Shown here: one piece after another, positions 1 through 11,604 of the stretch
How the letters are laid out: every line of letters begins with the position of its first letter
Position numbering within the stretch: the first letter of the stretch is position 1
Assembly: GCF_018687715.1 (NCBI RefSeq)
Contig: NC_056762.1
Coordinates: 38,334,864-38,398,863, forward strand
Origin: Carya illinoinensis
Lineage: Eukaryota > Streptophyta > Magnoliopsida > Fagales > Juglandaceae
Direction of reading: 5' to 3'
Length of the DNA: 64,000 bases
Made by a program: the position numbers and the translations under genes
The notes under the pieces: model-generated
The model's database searches: none
What the model was told of the DNA's origin: nothing
What the model saw: only the letters and a program-made list of their open reading frames with translations

Positions 1-721
1 TTTCAAAAAATTTAAATAAAAGGTTTTTTTTTTGAATTGTCAAATACAACATCATTCATTTTTCAAAAATTTCAAACCTAATCTTTTATTTTTTGCATAT
101 GACAAAAGGAGCACACTTTACTTTTCAAATATTTCAAACAAAAACATCTACCTTTTGCATAAGTCAAAAAAAGCATCAATCATTTTTGAAAATATTCAAA
201 TAAAATATGCACATGTGAAAGATGATAATCAATCATCTTTAATATTTTCAAAGTTAATTTTCAAAATATTTATGCATATGTTGAAAATGTATTTTAATAC
301 TTTATGATAAAATATTAATTTTGAACTTTAATCCTAATTTTGAATTTTTAAAAAATTTACAACATCACTCTATGACTTTAATGTGAAGTTGTTCCCTTCT
401 TGCTCATGCTTGGTTTCTTGATGTGCTTGACTTCATTGTGTAAACAACTTGAGCTTGAGACTCTTTTGTTCTTTGAATTTATTTGTTATTATCAAAATCC
501 ATGTGTAGATATATAATTACACAAAACTTGAAACATTAGTTTCAACAGTAAGCTTATTTATTTACTTCATGTATTTGATTGATTAAATAATTACAAAATT
601 AAGATCTAACCAATTTATTCTAAAAAACTGATATACAATTTCGTGAATACATATGGGTACATTGAGAATTTCACCTTCCATACCTCAAACTAACCCATCA
701 TGTCAATTGATGGATGTTTTA
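1..721. other. AT-rich flank without recognisable gene
   Basis: I see no gene here. Between about 50 and 225 there are roughly three degenerate copies of a 60-75 bp unit alternating TTTTCAAA-type and TTTTGCATA-type words, which looks like spacer of an old retrotransposon. The rest is AT-rich. If the dead PPR gene to the right reads through the LTR boundary at 6112/6113, this stretch would be its original 3' flank. Confidence 0.5.
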
Positions 722-1164
722 TGTAACGTCCCCATTTTTCCTATCTATTAGAGGTGTTCCATTGACGTCAAAATAATAACGTAAATAATAATAAGAAAAC
801 AACTAAAATAAAACTTTTTTATATATTAGGTTCAAAACATTAAATTAATCCAAATTGTTCGTACATAAAGATAACACAACTAAAATTCAAATTATTCCAT
901 AAACGATACATTTTCCATCATTCTTAATATAACATTTCCACATGTTATCTAAGTTTCTTTTTTCTCTTGCTCCTTTTTAACATCAGAATCAATCAAGTTG
1001 TAAGGAAGACTCGAAAAGTAAATTATTCTTTTGAGAGAGAGCTACTAATGATTTTCGAAATCATCTTAAAAAAAGATTTTGGATTTTTATAAGAGAAAAA
1101 TCATTCACTTGAAAAAGAAACCGATGGCTAGAAATTAAGGAAACTACATTACAAATTTAAAGGG

Positions 1165-1169
1165 TTGAT
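1165..1169. repeat. Target-site duplication TTGAT, left copy
   Basis: Five bases immediately before the left LTR are identical to 5876-5880 after the right LTR. This fixes the insertion ends exactly and shows that both LTRs belong to one integration event. Confidence 0.9.
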
Positions 1170-1405
1170 TGATAAGGATAAACTCAACTCAGATTCAAAT
1201 ATTCAAAAGCTTCCAAGTCCATCCCAAAGTCTTCGGATACCGACGTCTCCAACTCAGATTGATAGGAGATAATGTTTACCATTTTATGTATATCACTTCA
1301 TGTAACTAATTCCATCTTTCTTGTAAACAGTTTACTATATATATACACTCTCTCGATAGCCATTAAAGGCAGAGAGCACAACCCAGAATTTCACCTTTTG
1401 TTATA
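1170..1405 (+). repeat. Left LTR of the copia element
   Basis: It is 236 bp long, starts TGATAAGGATAAACTC and ends TTTTGTTATA. A TATA-like run (CTATATATATAC, about 1335-1346) about 60 bp before its end is the probable element promoter. It differs from the right LTR by two transitions and two transversions. Confidence 0.93.
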
Positions 1406-1435
1406 TGGTATCAAGAGCCTACGTGACTTACGTCA

Positions 1436-2356
1436 ATGGCATCCTCTTCCGCTTTCTTCTCTACATCTCTCTCAAACACAGCTGTTACCCCTCCAAGCAT
1501 CCAAAGCCTGGTTACCATCAAACTGAATAGTGAAAACTACTTGCTATGGAGAGCTCAGATCACTCCATATCTCAGAGGCCAACGTCTTTTTGGCTATGTC
1601 GATGGAAGTCGTCGTCAACCTGCCCCCTATATTCCCGACCCAGAGGCTGAAAAATCAACTACAGTCCCTCCTCTGCTTCCCAACCTAGAGTTTACTCACT
1701 GGTTTGATCAAGACCAGATTGTCTTGAGTATTCTCATGTCCTCTTTATCAGAAAACATCCTTGCCAAAGTGATTGGCGCTACCACATCCCGAGAGGTATG
1801 GTCTGCACTTGAAAAAATGTACTCCTCTCACTCGCGAGCTCGTCTCTCCACAACTCGCCGACAACTTTCCACTGTCACAAAGGGTGGTATGTCTATTTCT
1901 GATTATTTTCAAACTGTAAAATCTCTGGCTGATACTCTTGCAGCCATCGGACATCCTATTCCTGATGCAGAAATTGTCTCATACCTGCTTGGTGGCCTCG
2001 ATTCATCTTATGATCCCATTGTTACGTCCATTCAAACAAGGGATGATCCCATGGAGCTTGAAGATATTTTTGGGCATCTCCTCAATTTTGAGTTACGTCT
2101 GCAACAACATACTCAAGCTATTGAAGCTACCATCGGTTCTGCCAATGTTGCAACTCGCACGGATCCACATCGTGGTCCTATTGGTAAGCCATCTTACTCA
2201 AGCCGTGCTCCATTTTACTCAGGTTCACGTGGCTGCGGTAGGGGCCGTAGTGGTCGACATGGTTCTCCTGGTGGTCATCGCCCAGTGTGCCAGATCTGTG
2301 GCAAAACTGGACATTTAGCTATAAAGTGTTTCCATCGGTTTGATCAGGCATATTAA
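1436..2356 (+). pseudogene. copia gag domain ending at an in-frame stop
   Basis: The 306-codon open stretch begins with ATG 30 bases after the LTR. Residues 25-60 carry the usual copia gag N-terminal region (SENYLLWRAQI), followed by a helical gag core, a Gly/Arg/Ser-rich segment, and a zinc knuckle near residues 285-298 (C-x2-C-x4-H-x4-C, CQICGKTGHLAIKC). Gag coats the RNA inside virus-like particles. The TAA at 2354-2356 lies in the same frame as the following protease region. Copia normally has one continuous gag-pol frame, so I read this as a nonsense mutation (compatible with CAA to TAA) rather than a natural gag end. Programmed readthrough is possible but unlikely given further stops downstream. 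Confidence 0.9.
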
Positions 2357-5300
2357 ACCATGCCAAACAACATGTCTGCATTTCTTACTGCACACCATGC
2401 TCCGACTGATACCAATTGGTATCCTGACACCGGCTCCACCAATCATCTTACCAATGATCTTCAGAACTTGAATCTCTGTGCCGAGTCCTATAATGGTTTG
2501 GATCAAATTCAAGTAGGCGACGGGGCAGGTTTGGCTATAACTCACATTGGTTCCTCTAAACTTAAATCCTCACAATCTGTTTTTCATCTTCCCAATATTT
2601 TACATGTTCCAAAAATTAAAAAGAACCTTATTTCTGTGAGTCAATTTACCAAGGATAATAATGTCTTTATTGAGTTTCACTCATCCCATTTTTTTGTGAA
2701 GGACGAGGTCACGAAGAAGGTTCTTCTGCAAGGCACGCCTAAAGATGGTCTCTACCCATTCCCATCTTCCGTCTCGTCGTCATCACCTTCTTAGTCTTTT
2801 TCCTGTCAACGTGTTTCTTTGGAAATGTAGCATTGCCGTTTGGGACATCCCAATTATCAAACCGTAAAGCATCTTGTGTCTAAATTCTCTCTTCCAGTTT
2901 CTTCAAATAAAACTCCGAGTATTTGTTCTGCATGTCAACAAGGGAAGAGTCATTGTCTTCCCTTCCCAGTTTCTCAATCTATTTCTGCTTATCCCCTAGA
3001 TTTAATTTTTTTCGATGTATGGGGTCCATCCCCTATTTTATCCACCAAAGCCAATAAATATTATGTTTCGTTTGTTGATCATTTCAGCAAATTTATTTGG
3101 CTCTATCCTCTTGCAAATAAATCTGATGTCTTGACTACTTTTACTCAATTTCAAAAAATGGTTGAACGTCAATTTAATCGCCAAATAAAGTGTGTTCAAA
3201 CAGACTGGGGTGGTGAATTTCAAACACTTAATCGGTATTTTCACAAAGAGGGAATTCAACATTGTGTTTCTTGTCCTCACACCTCTCAACAGAATCGGTC
3301 CGTTGAAAGAAAACACCGCCATGTTGTTGAAACCGGATTATCCTTATTATCTCACAGTCATATTCCTCATTGTTTTTGGGATGATGCTTTCCTCATGGCC
3401 ACCTATCTTATTAATCGCCTTCCAACTGCTCCTCTCGGCATCTCCCCTTTTGAAAAATTATTTCACAAAGCACCCGATTTTTCCACCATGAAAGTTTTCG
3501 GTTGTGCTTGTTATCCATATCTCTGACCTTTCAACAAACACAAGTTGGATTTTAGGTCCAAACAATGCGTCTTCATTGGCATTAGTAATCTCCACAAAGG
3601 TTACAAATGTCTTGATCCTACCTCTGGCAAAGTGATTGTGTCTTGGCATGTAATTTTTGATGAGTCTCTGTTTCCATTCAAACCACCCACATCAATTTCA
3701 GTCCATGCCGAATTACCCCCTGCGTCGTCCACTTTACTTCCCTTTTTCATCCCTTCAAATGACAGCTACACTCCTGTCGTTCATAATGTCTCATCCCTCC
3801 ATGGTCCCACATCCCACTCGGATACCACCGAAACGCCATCGTCTCATTTATCCTCTTCCCCTACTGAGTTAACAGTCTTTTCTCCCATGTTTTTGTCTTC
3901 CCCATCGTCCCCTCCAACTGCATCTCCGGTTCCAACTCCATCCGAAGCTGCCTTGCTGACTGAACCGCCTCCATCTCGTTCTCACACGATGACCACCCGA
4001 TCACAGAACAATATTGTGAAGCCCAAACAATATCTTGATGGCACTACCAGGTACCCTCTACCCACTGCTCTACTCGCCGTTTCCACCATTCCCACCGATC
4101 CCACATGCTTCTCTGAAGCCCATAAATTCCCAGAATGGCATGAGGCCATGGATGCAGAATTTTTAGCTCTCATGCAGCAAGGTACGTGGTCCTTAGTTCC
4201 TTATGAAGCTGGCATAAACTTGGTTGGTAACAAATGGGTTTACAAAACAAAACTCCGATCTGATGGCACGCCTGAAAGACGGAAGGCACGTTTTGTTGCG
4301 AAGGGCTATCATCAACAGGACGGGTTAAACTATGATGACACTTTCAGTCCGGTCATCAAGCCTACAACCATCCGGTTGGTTCTCAGTCACGTCGTGTCTC
4401 ACACCTGGCCTATTCATTAGATAGACATAAGCAGCGCCTTTCTCCATGGTTTTCTCTCTGAAGTTGTTCACATACAACAGTCGGTGGGTTATGTCCATCC
4501 TCAATATTCCACTCATGTTTGTAAGCTGAACAAAGCCTTATACGGATTAAAACAAGCCCCACGGGCTTGGTTCTCACAGCTTAGTGACAAATTGGTGGCT
4601 CTCGGATTTATTAACTCTCAGTCCAACAACTCTCTCTTTGTCTATGCCTCGGATTCACTTATCATGTATGTACTGGTGTATGTCGATGACATTTTAATCA
4701 CCGGTTCAAACTCAGGTGCCATCACTAATCTCCTTGCTCAGCTCAACTGTGACTTTGCAGTGAAAGACTTGGGCCGTTAAATTATTTTTTAGGCATGGAG
4801 GTTATTCCTGTATCCGGCGGTCTTCTTCTTTCTCAAAGACAATACATTCTCAGTCTCTTGAAACACACAAACATGCTAGAGGCTAAGCCAGTGTCCTCTC
4901 CCATGTCCTCCTCACAGCAGCTGTCACTTTTTAATGGCAACCCGTGCCCTGATGAAACTTTATTCCGCAGTGTGGTCGGAGCACTTCAGTACTTATCGCT
5001 TACTCGCCCAGACCTCTCATTTGCAGTGAACAAAGTGTGCCAATTTATGCACAAGCCAACAGACATCCATTGGACTGCCGTTAAACGCATACTGCGGTAC
5101 ATTAAATTTTCTATTGATTTTGGTTTGCTCATCAAGCCCAGCCCCTCCACACAACTTTCCGTCTATTCAAATGCGGATTGGGCTGGCTCATCTGATGATC
5201 GTAAATCCACCTCTGGCTACTGCATCTATTATGGCCACAACCTCATTTCATGGAGCTCCAAAAAGCAGCCCACCGTGGCTCGCTCAAGCACCGAGGCCGA

Positions 5301-5742
5301 ATACCATGCTGTTGCCCATGCTACTGCCGAGACTTTATGGTTATTATCTTTACTTCGTGAACTTCAGATTTTTATTCCTTCTCGCCCGATGCTATGGTGT
5401 GACAACATAGGCACAACTTATTTGGCTGCTAATTCCGTCTTTCATGCTCGTACTAAGCATGTCGAAATAGATTATCATTTTGTCTGCGAGAAAGTTAATA
5501 ATAAATCATTGGATGTCCGGTTCCTGTCTAGCAAGGATCAAATAGCCAATGTGCTCACCAAACCACTGGTTTCTGGGTGTTTCTCTCATCTACGAGACAA
5601 GCTCAACTTGCAACTTCCCCTGTTGAACTTGCAGGGGCGTGATAAGGATAAACTCAACTCAGATTCAAATATTCAAAAGCTTCCAAGTCCATCCCAAAGT
5701 CTTCGGATACTGACGTCTCCAACTCAGATTTATAGGAGATAA
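2357..5742 (+). pseudogene. copia pol: protease, integrase, RT and RNase H with several breaks
   Basis: The protease motif DTGS lies near 2428. Stops follow at 2792 (TAG) and 2828 (TAG, in the conserved WH-x-RLGHP word). The integrase (2831-3523) shows its zinc-binding cysteines (CSAC) and DDE residues in FFDVWG, QTDWGGEF and VERKHRH. A TGA at 3524 interrupts it, then the frame continues through the integrase tail and the first RT block to a TAG at 4418. RT motif VYVDDI (near 4680) is intact. A one-base loss near 4778 shifts frame 2 to frame 1. RNase H follows with DWAG, STEAEY and a CDN aspartate, but the first acidic residue of the usual SDADWAG is Asn (SNADWAG). The last frame runs into the right LTR. 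Most stops fit single C-to-T or G-to-A changes. Confidence 0.92.
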
Positions 5743-5875
5743 TGTTTACCATTTTATGTATATCACTTCATGTAACTGATTCCATATTTCTTGTAAACAG
5801 TTTACTATATATATACACTCTCTCGATAGCCATTAAAGGCAGAGAGCACAACCCAGAATTTCACCTTTTGTTATA
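5640..5875 (+). repeat. Right LTR of the copia element
   Basis: It is 236 bp, the same length as the left LTR, with four mismatches by eye, about 1.7 percent. It is followed at once by the TTGAT target copy (5876-5880). Confidence 0.93.
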
Positions 5876-6705
5876 TTGATGATTTCATTTTAATGGATAT
5901 TTATGAAAGGAGATGAAAGATAAATGCTAGATGTGTAAAGTGTGAAGATCAAAAAAATGAAGAGTGGCTGGAATGAAAGCAGGGGAAGAAGAAGATGAAA
6001 GGCCGTTGTGTGCATAAGAAAGGTTTAAAAACAAAAACCCTAAAGTGAAACTTTAGAGTGATTTTTTTTTTATATATATATATATAAATAAACAAATGGG
6101 CTGGGTTCTACAGTTTGATCAAAAGCCAGAATTATACCATGGTCTCTGAGCAGGTGCATTGATCTTCCAATTATATGAAGTCACGTAGATTCCACCCAAC
6201 TCACCCAGGTATCTTAGAGAATCCCTTCTCCGCCACAGCCTTCCTTAGTTTCTTCGCACCATCCAACCTCTCGACAGAAGCATAAATGTTGGTAAGAAAC
6301 AAACAATAAGTAGTTGGATCGAGCACCAGCTCAATGTCAAGCAGTTATCTCCCCAACCTCAACATTGCAATGTGGCCTGCAATCAAGAAGCAAAGCTCCC
6401 TAGACCTCAGCATGAGCTTGCATTGGCATGCTTTTTATGAGCTCATGTGAAGGCACGACTCCATGGCCCTTAATGGAGTAAAAGCACCAGTACCCTTCCT
6501 CAACCAAAATAGCATGGTTGTAGATAGTTAACAGCGCAATAGTCACCAGCATGGTGACTCTTATGCTGTTAACTGTATACATTAGAGGAAATATGGGCAT
6601 TTATTATCCCTTCAAACAACTTGACCGCATAGACTATCTTACCATTTATCCCACATCCCTTCAAGCAATTAGATCCTTTTCCCCCAAGTCATGAAACCTA
6701 ACTTA

Positions 6706-7257
6706 TGTTGGGTTTGTAGTGTTTGGTTTAATGTTGTGGCGACCTAATTTGAAGACCTGACTTAGCAATGATTTGTTACAATTTTTTAGTAGATTTTCAA
6801 TGAGACTTGTGTCAGGAGTGCAGGCTTGGGCCAATCAGCACTATTTTTTTTACTCAGAAAGCATTAGGCATAAAGTTTGCTCGACGTTTGCGCGACAAGT
6901 GGCTTGAGTGAAGTTCAGGCAGAGAGTTCTCTTAAGGCTCGCTCAACAAGTCACTCTAGTAAACATCGAACAGAGAGTTCGTTCGATGAGCGCTCAACAC
7001 TCCGCTCAACTGAGTATTGCAAAAGAGTAAAAATTAAGGTTTTTGTCATTTAACCCAATAAATATGCTTATTATGAATAGTGTGGCTGAATAAATAGTAA
7101 AATTTCGTCCCAACATGTATTTTGTAATTTCTCAACGTAATAAGATTCTTTACAGCTATATGGATATAGATACGTTGTCGAACCATGTAAATTTGTGTCA
7201 TATAATTGTTTGTTTATTATCTCGTTTCTTTTTGTTTTTATCATCCTTTTCACAACA
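6706..7257. mobile_element. Solo LTR, 552 bp, inside the PPR pseudogene
   Basis: The ends are TGTTGGGTTTG and CTTTTCACAACA, an inverted TGTTG/CAACA pair. The five bases ACTTA occur on both sides (6701-6705 and 7258-7262). There is no internal coding region, and the right part (CGAACCATGTAAATTTGTG, then T-rich) is the typical 3' end of a plant LTR. PPR-like sequence continues on both sides. I conclude that a full element inserted and recombined to one LTR. Confidence 0.88.
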
Positions 7258-7971
7258 ACTTATACATATATGGCTCAATCCAAAACCCACATTTAGGATC
7301 TCAAAGTTGTGAACAAGTGTGAATCATTCGGTCATCTGGCTCAACCATCTGGTTGAACAGCTCAATGGCCTCCTTAGGTTGACTATTTTGAGCATAGCAT
7401 GTGACGCTCCCAAATTTCCATTTGGGATTGGATGGACATTTGAAGCGTCGAGACATGCAACACAATGTTACCTGCCACCGTTCATGACATATAAGATGCA
7501 ATGTTCCTAACATGCATCTAACATTATGCAATATTCGTAGCAGATAAATTTTGCTTTAGCAATACTATGCACCAAATTGAAAATATCCCAAATGCTTAAA
7601 ACATACTTCATATATAAAGACCCATTGAACAACTAAGATCATAACACTAGTCTAAAATGCTTATGATCCAAAAAGTATTGGAGATGCAACTCCATCATAC
7701 AAGTAGTAATTTACGTTAACTACTATATTAACATTGACGTCGCATCATCGCTCAGTCAACTGTGTCTAGTTGGTCAGCTCTTGATTCTCCTTCAGGTCCT
7801 GTAACAAGATCTACCATTCGGGAGGAATGGTAGTTGGGACTACCACAGTGAGATTTGATTACAAATCTCAGTAAGTTAACAACAACTTTCACATAGGCTA
7901 ATGATGCATGGATGACAGTAAAAACATGAATGTATAATCAAATTCATAAGTAATTAAAACATAACTTGACG

Positions 7972-8520
7972 TACAACATAGCATAATTGGCATAACTTAA
8001 ATTGAAACGTGAACTGAACTTGACTTGACATGAACTTGATCTGAAACTTGTCTTAACATGAACTTGTTCTGAAACTTGACTTAACATGAAAAATACATAC
8101 TCCACAGTTGTTGTGGCCCCATGTACATAGCATAATTGACATAACTTAAATTGAAACGTAAACTGAACTTGACTTGACATGAACTTGATCTGAAACTTGA
8201 CTTATCATGAACTTGTTCTGAAACTTGACTTAACATGAAAAATACATACTCCACAGTTGTTGTGGCCTCATGTATTCTACACATCACAATGCAGTTAAAT
8301 ACATACTCCACAGTTGTTGTGGCTCCATTCATTTTACATGTAAATACATACTCCACAGTTGTTGTGGCCCCATGTATTCTACACGTCACAATGCAGTTAA
8401 ATACATACTCCATAGTTATTGTGGCCCCATATATTCTACGCGTCACAATGCAGTTAAATACATACTCCACAGTTGTTGTGGCCCCATGTATTTTACGTGT
8501 CACAATTGTTGTGTCTCACG
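7972..8520. repeat. Two-level tandem repeat inside the LTR
   Basis: A block of about 150 bp (7972-8124) is repeated once at 8126-8276 with few changes. From about 8094 a core containing TACATACTCCACAGTTGTTG recurs six times, the later copies every 47-60 bp with a CACGTCACAATGCAG linker. The apparent reading frames here are by-products of the repeat. Decayed CACAATTGTTGTG-type copies extend to about 8580. Confidence 0.9.
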
Positions 8521-10169
8521 TAGTGTATGCGTCACAATTGCTGTGATCCCATACTTCGTGTGCCATAGTTGTTGTGGACTTCACGAAACTAAATGTAACT
8601 CAAGATGAAACGTGACTGGAATACGAAAGGACTGAAACCCTGACGTAATATAACGTGACTTGAACATAACTTGAAATACATGACCAACTTGATATAGAAA
8701 CATTTCGTAACATGGCATAACATATAATAGACAACATATTTAACATGACATACTTGCAACAGTGAATATTGCATGACTCGACATACATGTAATAGATGGC
8801 ATACTTAGCATGATGTACTTGTAATGTACAGCAATACATGACAGAATATATTATGTAACAGATAAAAACTTATGACAGAATAAATTCTGTATAACAGACA
8901 ATTACGTGATGACTTGGCATGGCATGACATATATGATAACACACATACATACACTGTAGTTCTTTTACTTAGCACACATACACAGTAGACTGCTAATAAG
9001 TTAAAAGCTAACTTACCTCGATCTCTCCGTTTCTTATAAAACCTCAAGCGCGATCACGAGGAACTGTAATTAGTGATTTTAAAAGTTAACACTAAATCAC
9101 TAATAATTTGAAATATGTAAAATACTAATTTAAAGAGTAAAATAGAAATTTTACTCTTTACATGTAGGAAAATGACCGGTTTACCCATAACTTAAGGATT
9201 TTGCATACTAACTCCAAAAGTCACCAAAATTTACATGCCTCATGTAAATTTTATCCTCAACTCAAATATCAATTTAGAAAAATTTAAAACTAATCACAAC
9301 TATTAAAACTCTATAGGGCCGAAATTCCCATATGCTATTTCCATTGATTTTTGTTTCTAACTCGTTTTGATTAACCTTTTGATCTATGACTTATAAAGAT
9401 GTGATCTTAACCATCACATGGTTTAAAAAGATGTTCTAAAACATATATAAGTTTCTAATTCAAGATCACATGGTTAAACATTAACCAAAACATAAATTGA
9501 GCCAATAACATCCACACTTTGGCCTATCCGAATATCTCTTTGCATAAAATTTCATATCTTTGAAACTAACATCAAATATTTTTAAAATAATAATATAACA
9601 TGTATATAAGATGCTTAGGATCCTCCAATAAAATTATCAAAGTCATTGGAATAGGTTTAGACCACCAAAGAGTTAAACTTTCTCAAAACAGAAACTGTTT
9701 TTCCTCTTCTAGTTTCTAAGTTTCTAAATCTAAGAAAAAATTTCATCAAAACCTTTAATCATGCAAAAATCCTCAACCAATAATCATATATACATGTTAA
9801 CAATACTTCATAAAAGTTTCGGACCAATATCTATCCATTAGCTTGGTCAAAAATTTCAAACTATAACATATTCTCCAGTTTATCTCCCAGAATGACCTTT
9901 CTATAGTTTACACAATATTTGACTGACCAAATGATCTTCAAATGGGACAAATAATATATCCACGTAAATTAGACTAAAAAAGGAACAACTTATATTAAGG
10001 AGATTTTATGATAAAATACTTATAAAAGCTTCGAAATGGGTGTGCAAAAGAACTCCTAAAAGCTGTCCGAGAGAGAGTGTTTGGTATTCTTTTAATGGAA
10101 AGTGTAAATGAATATAATTTCATGGGGGGTGGCTGGAGATACTTATGGATGAGATATGAAATAGATGAG

Positions 10170-10375
10170 GCTGGAGTGAGAGTTGAGTGTAGGTCTCTCT
10201 TACCTAGAGTGAGAGTTAAGTGTAGGACTCTCTTACCTGATAATATCTACAAAAATCATCTCAAGATATTTTTTACCCAATAATATCCATGAAATTAGCT
10301 TAAGATATTTTTATCCAATAATATCCACAAAATTAACTTAAGATATTTTTATCCAATAATATCCACAATTTTGAA
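10170..10375. repeat. Short tandem repeats in the LTR
   Basis: A 32-bp unit containing GAGTGAGAGTTRAGTGTAGG is present twice near 10173-10236. It is followed by three to four copies of a unit of about 38 bp containing TTTTATCCAATAATATCCAC (about 10240-10375). Confidence 0.8.
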
Positions 10376-11030
10376 CCGACGTTTCGTCCGAAAATATGAA
10401 AAAGTGTTATTGCGTCATAAGACCTTAAATGACCCTCCGAGTCTAATGGCACAAACCATAATACATTTTAACACTTCTAACTATCTCCAATAATAAAAAA
10501 CATACTTCTGACACCATAGTAAATAATAACACTAACTATGTAGTTAGACTAAAACCTATACGATTAATAGATTCATGAAAACTTATGGAGTCTTCACGAG
10601 ATTCCTAAAGCTAATAGAAATTTCACAATTAAATTTCTAGTGGGCTGTTACATAGCAAGCCATCATTGATCATAGCATTATATGAGAGAAGTTTTTTCTC
10701 ATCAATATGCTCGAAGATTTTGCGAGCAGAGTCAACATTATGACCCATGCAACATTATCTCTTCGAGGCGTTAAGTCAATTCAATCAAACATGCCTCTAG
10801 CCGATTCTATACTCCCACAATCAATGCGTCGATGACAGTAATCATTGAATTCCAAGAAACCTAGCTTTTTTCCGGCATCTATTGAAACAAAGAGCATTCC
10901 TGATCCATATTTCCAACTCTCGCATACCCCAAAACCATTGAATTCCAAGATATAACATCTTTCCTTGTAATCTTATCAAACACCCCTCTTAAGTCTACGC
11001 CAAATTCGCAGATTTCAAATACATAGATAA

Positions 11031-11604
11031 GATGGAATTAGGCGATTGTTCAACAAGTTCGTTAGTTTTGTTAGTTACTACAAGCATTCATATTTGCAAA
11101 GTATGAGGTATTTTCATCCTATTCGATTAAACAGTTTTGTCTGTCGTTCTGGTTTGTTTCAACTTTTAAGAACATTCTTAATAGATTATGTAAAATCCAT
11201 CCATTTGTAAAATTTAAAGAATTTTGCTCAAAATGCACCTTTAACCGAATCTTACATTTCTACTTTCCAGTTTGCTACAATATTATCGCTACATGTTGCA
11301 GGCATTGTTTACAAATGTAAACATTTTAAAGTTTATTTCTCTCTCTTCTTGTACTCTTTTATCCGCTTGACCCTATTTCACAAAAGCCCATCTATGTTTT
11401 GTGATTATCGGCTGCGGCTGGGTGGGGTTGGCACGATAACAATTCTTCAGGCCGTAATTTAATAAAAATGGATGGAGCATAGAAGTTAAACAACACATCA
11501 GATTGACTAACCGATTCAAACCTAGTGAAATTTATTAGAGTTAAATAACACATATCCATAATATACTTCGAAAATATTCTCATAATATAATCCTTCATAT
11601 TTTT
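11031..11604. other. Intergenic, nothing recognised
   Basis: The sequence is AT-rich and unique-looking. I find no convincing gene, RNA gene or repeat boundary. It may contain the N-terminal coding remains or promoter of the dead PPR gene, too decayed to read. Confidence 0.4.

Larger units (their letters stand above)
1170..5875 (+). mobile_element. Ty1/copia LTR retrotransposon, decayed
   Basis: The element has two 236-bp LTRs (1170-1405 and 5640-5875) differing at four positions, a primer-binding site directly after the left LTR (TGGTATCAAGAGCC, matching the initiator tRNA-Met 3' end apart from one extra A), a purine tract before the right LTR (GCAGGGGCG), and a 5-bp target duplication TTGAT at 1165-1169 and 5876-5880. 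Domain order is gag, protease, integrase, reverse transcriptase, RNase H, as in copia. The single reading frame is broken by in-frame stops and one frameshift, so the copy cannot act on its own. The gag start and the integrase-end wording suggest the Ale/Retrofit branch, but that is a guess. Confidence 0.95.
722..6112. mobile_element. Putative solo LTR split by a nested copia element
   Basis: The outer ends read TGTAACGTCCCC at 722 and GGGTTCTACA ending at 6112, the TG...CA ends of a plant LTR with a TGTA/TACA inverted start and stop. Without the copia insertion (1170-5875 plus one target copy) the remainder is about 680 bp, a normal LTR size. Sequence just right of 6112 still resembles the PPR pseudogene, so this looks like an insertion at its 3' end. 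I do not find a clean target duplication: the flanks are TTTTA on the left and GTTTG on the right, sharing only GTTT out of register. It could also be two unrelated repeat fragments. Confidence 0.4.
7400..10652. mobile_element. 3.25-kb non-coding LTR-like insertion (large solo LTR or non-autonomous element)
   Basis: It starts TGTGACGCTCCC and ends GGGCTGTTACA, with TAGCA on both sides (7395-7399 and 10653-10657). Neither strand has a recognisable gene, and I see no primer-binding site or second LTR, so a single large LTR left by recombination is the simplest reading; a large non-coding retrotransposon derivative is the alternative. It holds two tandem-repeat blocks (7972-8520 and 10170-10375). 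It divides the PPR reading frame exactly: on the minus strand the sequence before and after joins into a PPR motif once one TAGCA copy is removed. Confidence 0.85.
6113..11030 (-). pseudogene. PPR (PLS/E-type) protein gene, dead and split by two LTR insertions
   Basis: Read on the minus strand, three pieces line up as one PPR gene. Piece 1 (11030-10653) contains KDVISWNSMVLGYARVGNMD and a second SWNSMI repeat, pieces of consecutive P/L/S motifs. Piece 2 (7399-7258) gives ACYAQNSQPKEAIELFNQM and VEPDD. Piece 3 (6705-6113) gives FHDLGEKDLIA, NHAILVEEGY, then the C-terminal E-type region (GALLL, LTNIYASVERLDGAKKLRK, EKGFSKIPG). PPR proteins of this class bind organelle RNA, often for editing or processing. 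Frameshifts and stops occur in all pieces, and a block between IEPYM and FHDLGEKDLIA seems lost. The solo LTR (6706-7257) and the 3.25-kb LTR (7400-10652) interrupt it. The wording resembles Arabidopsis At4g22760 as I remember it, which fits the neighbouring SMO1 gene. Confidence 0.8.

Noticed and set aside
8090..8520. CRISPR-like regular repeats
   Set aside because: Spacers are themselves repeats, the units are imperfect and the genome is a plant; this is a minisatellite.
8081..8608. Overlapping open frames of 100-140 codons with repeated ATTTVEYVF or NTYSTVVVAP words
   Set aside because: They are frames through the 47-60-bp tandem repeat inside the LTR, open on both strands, without start context or homology.
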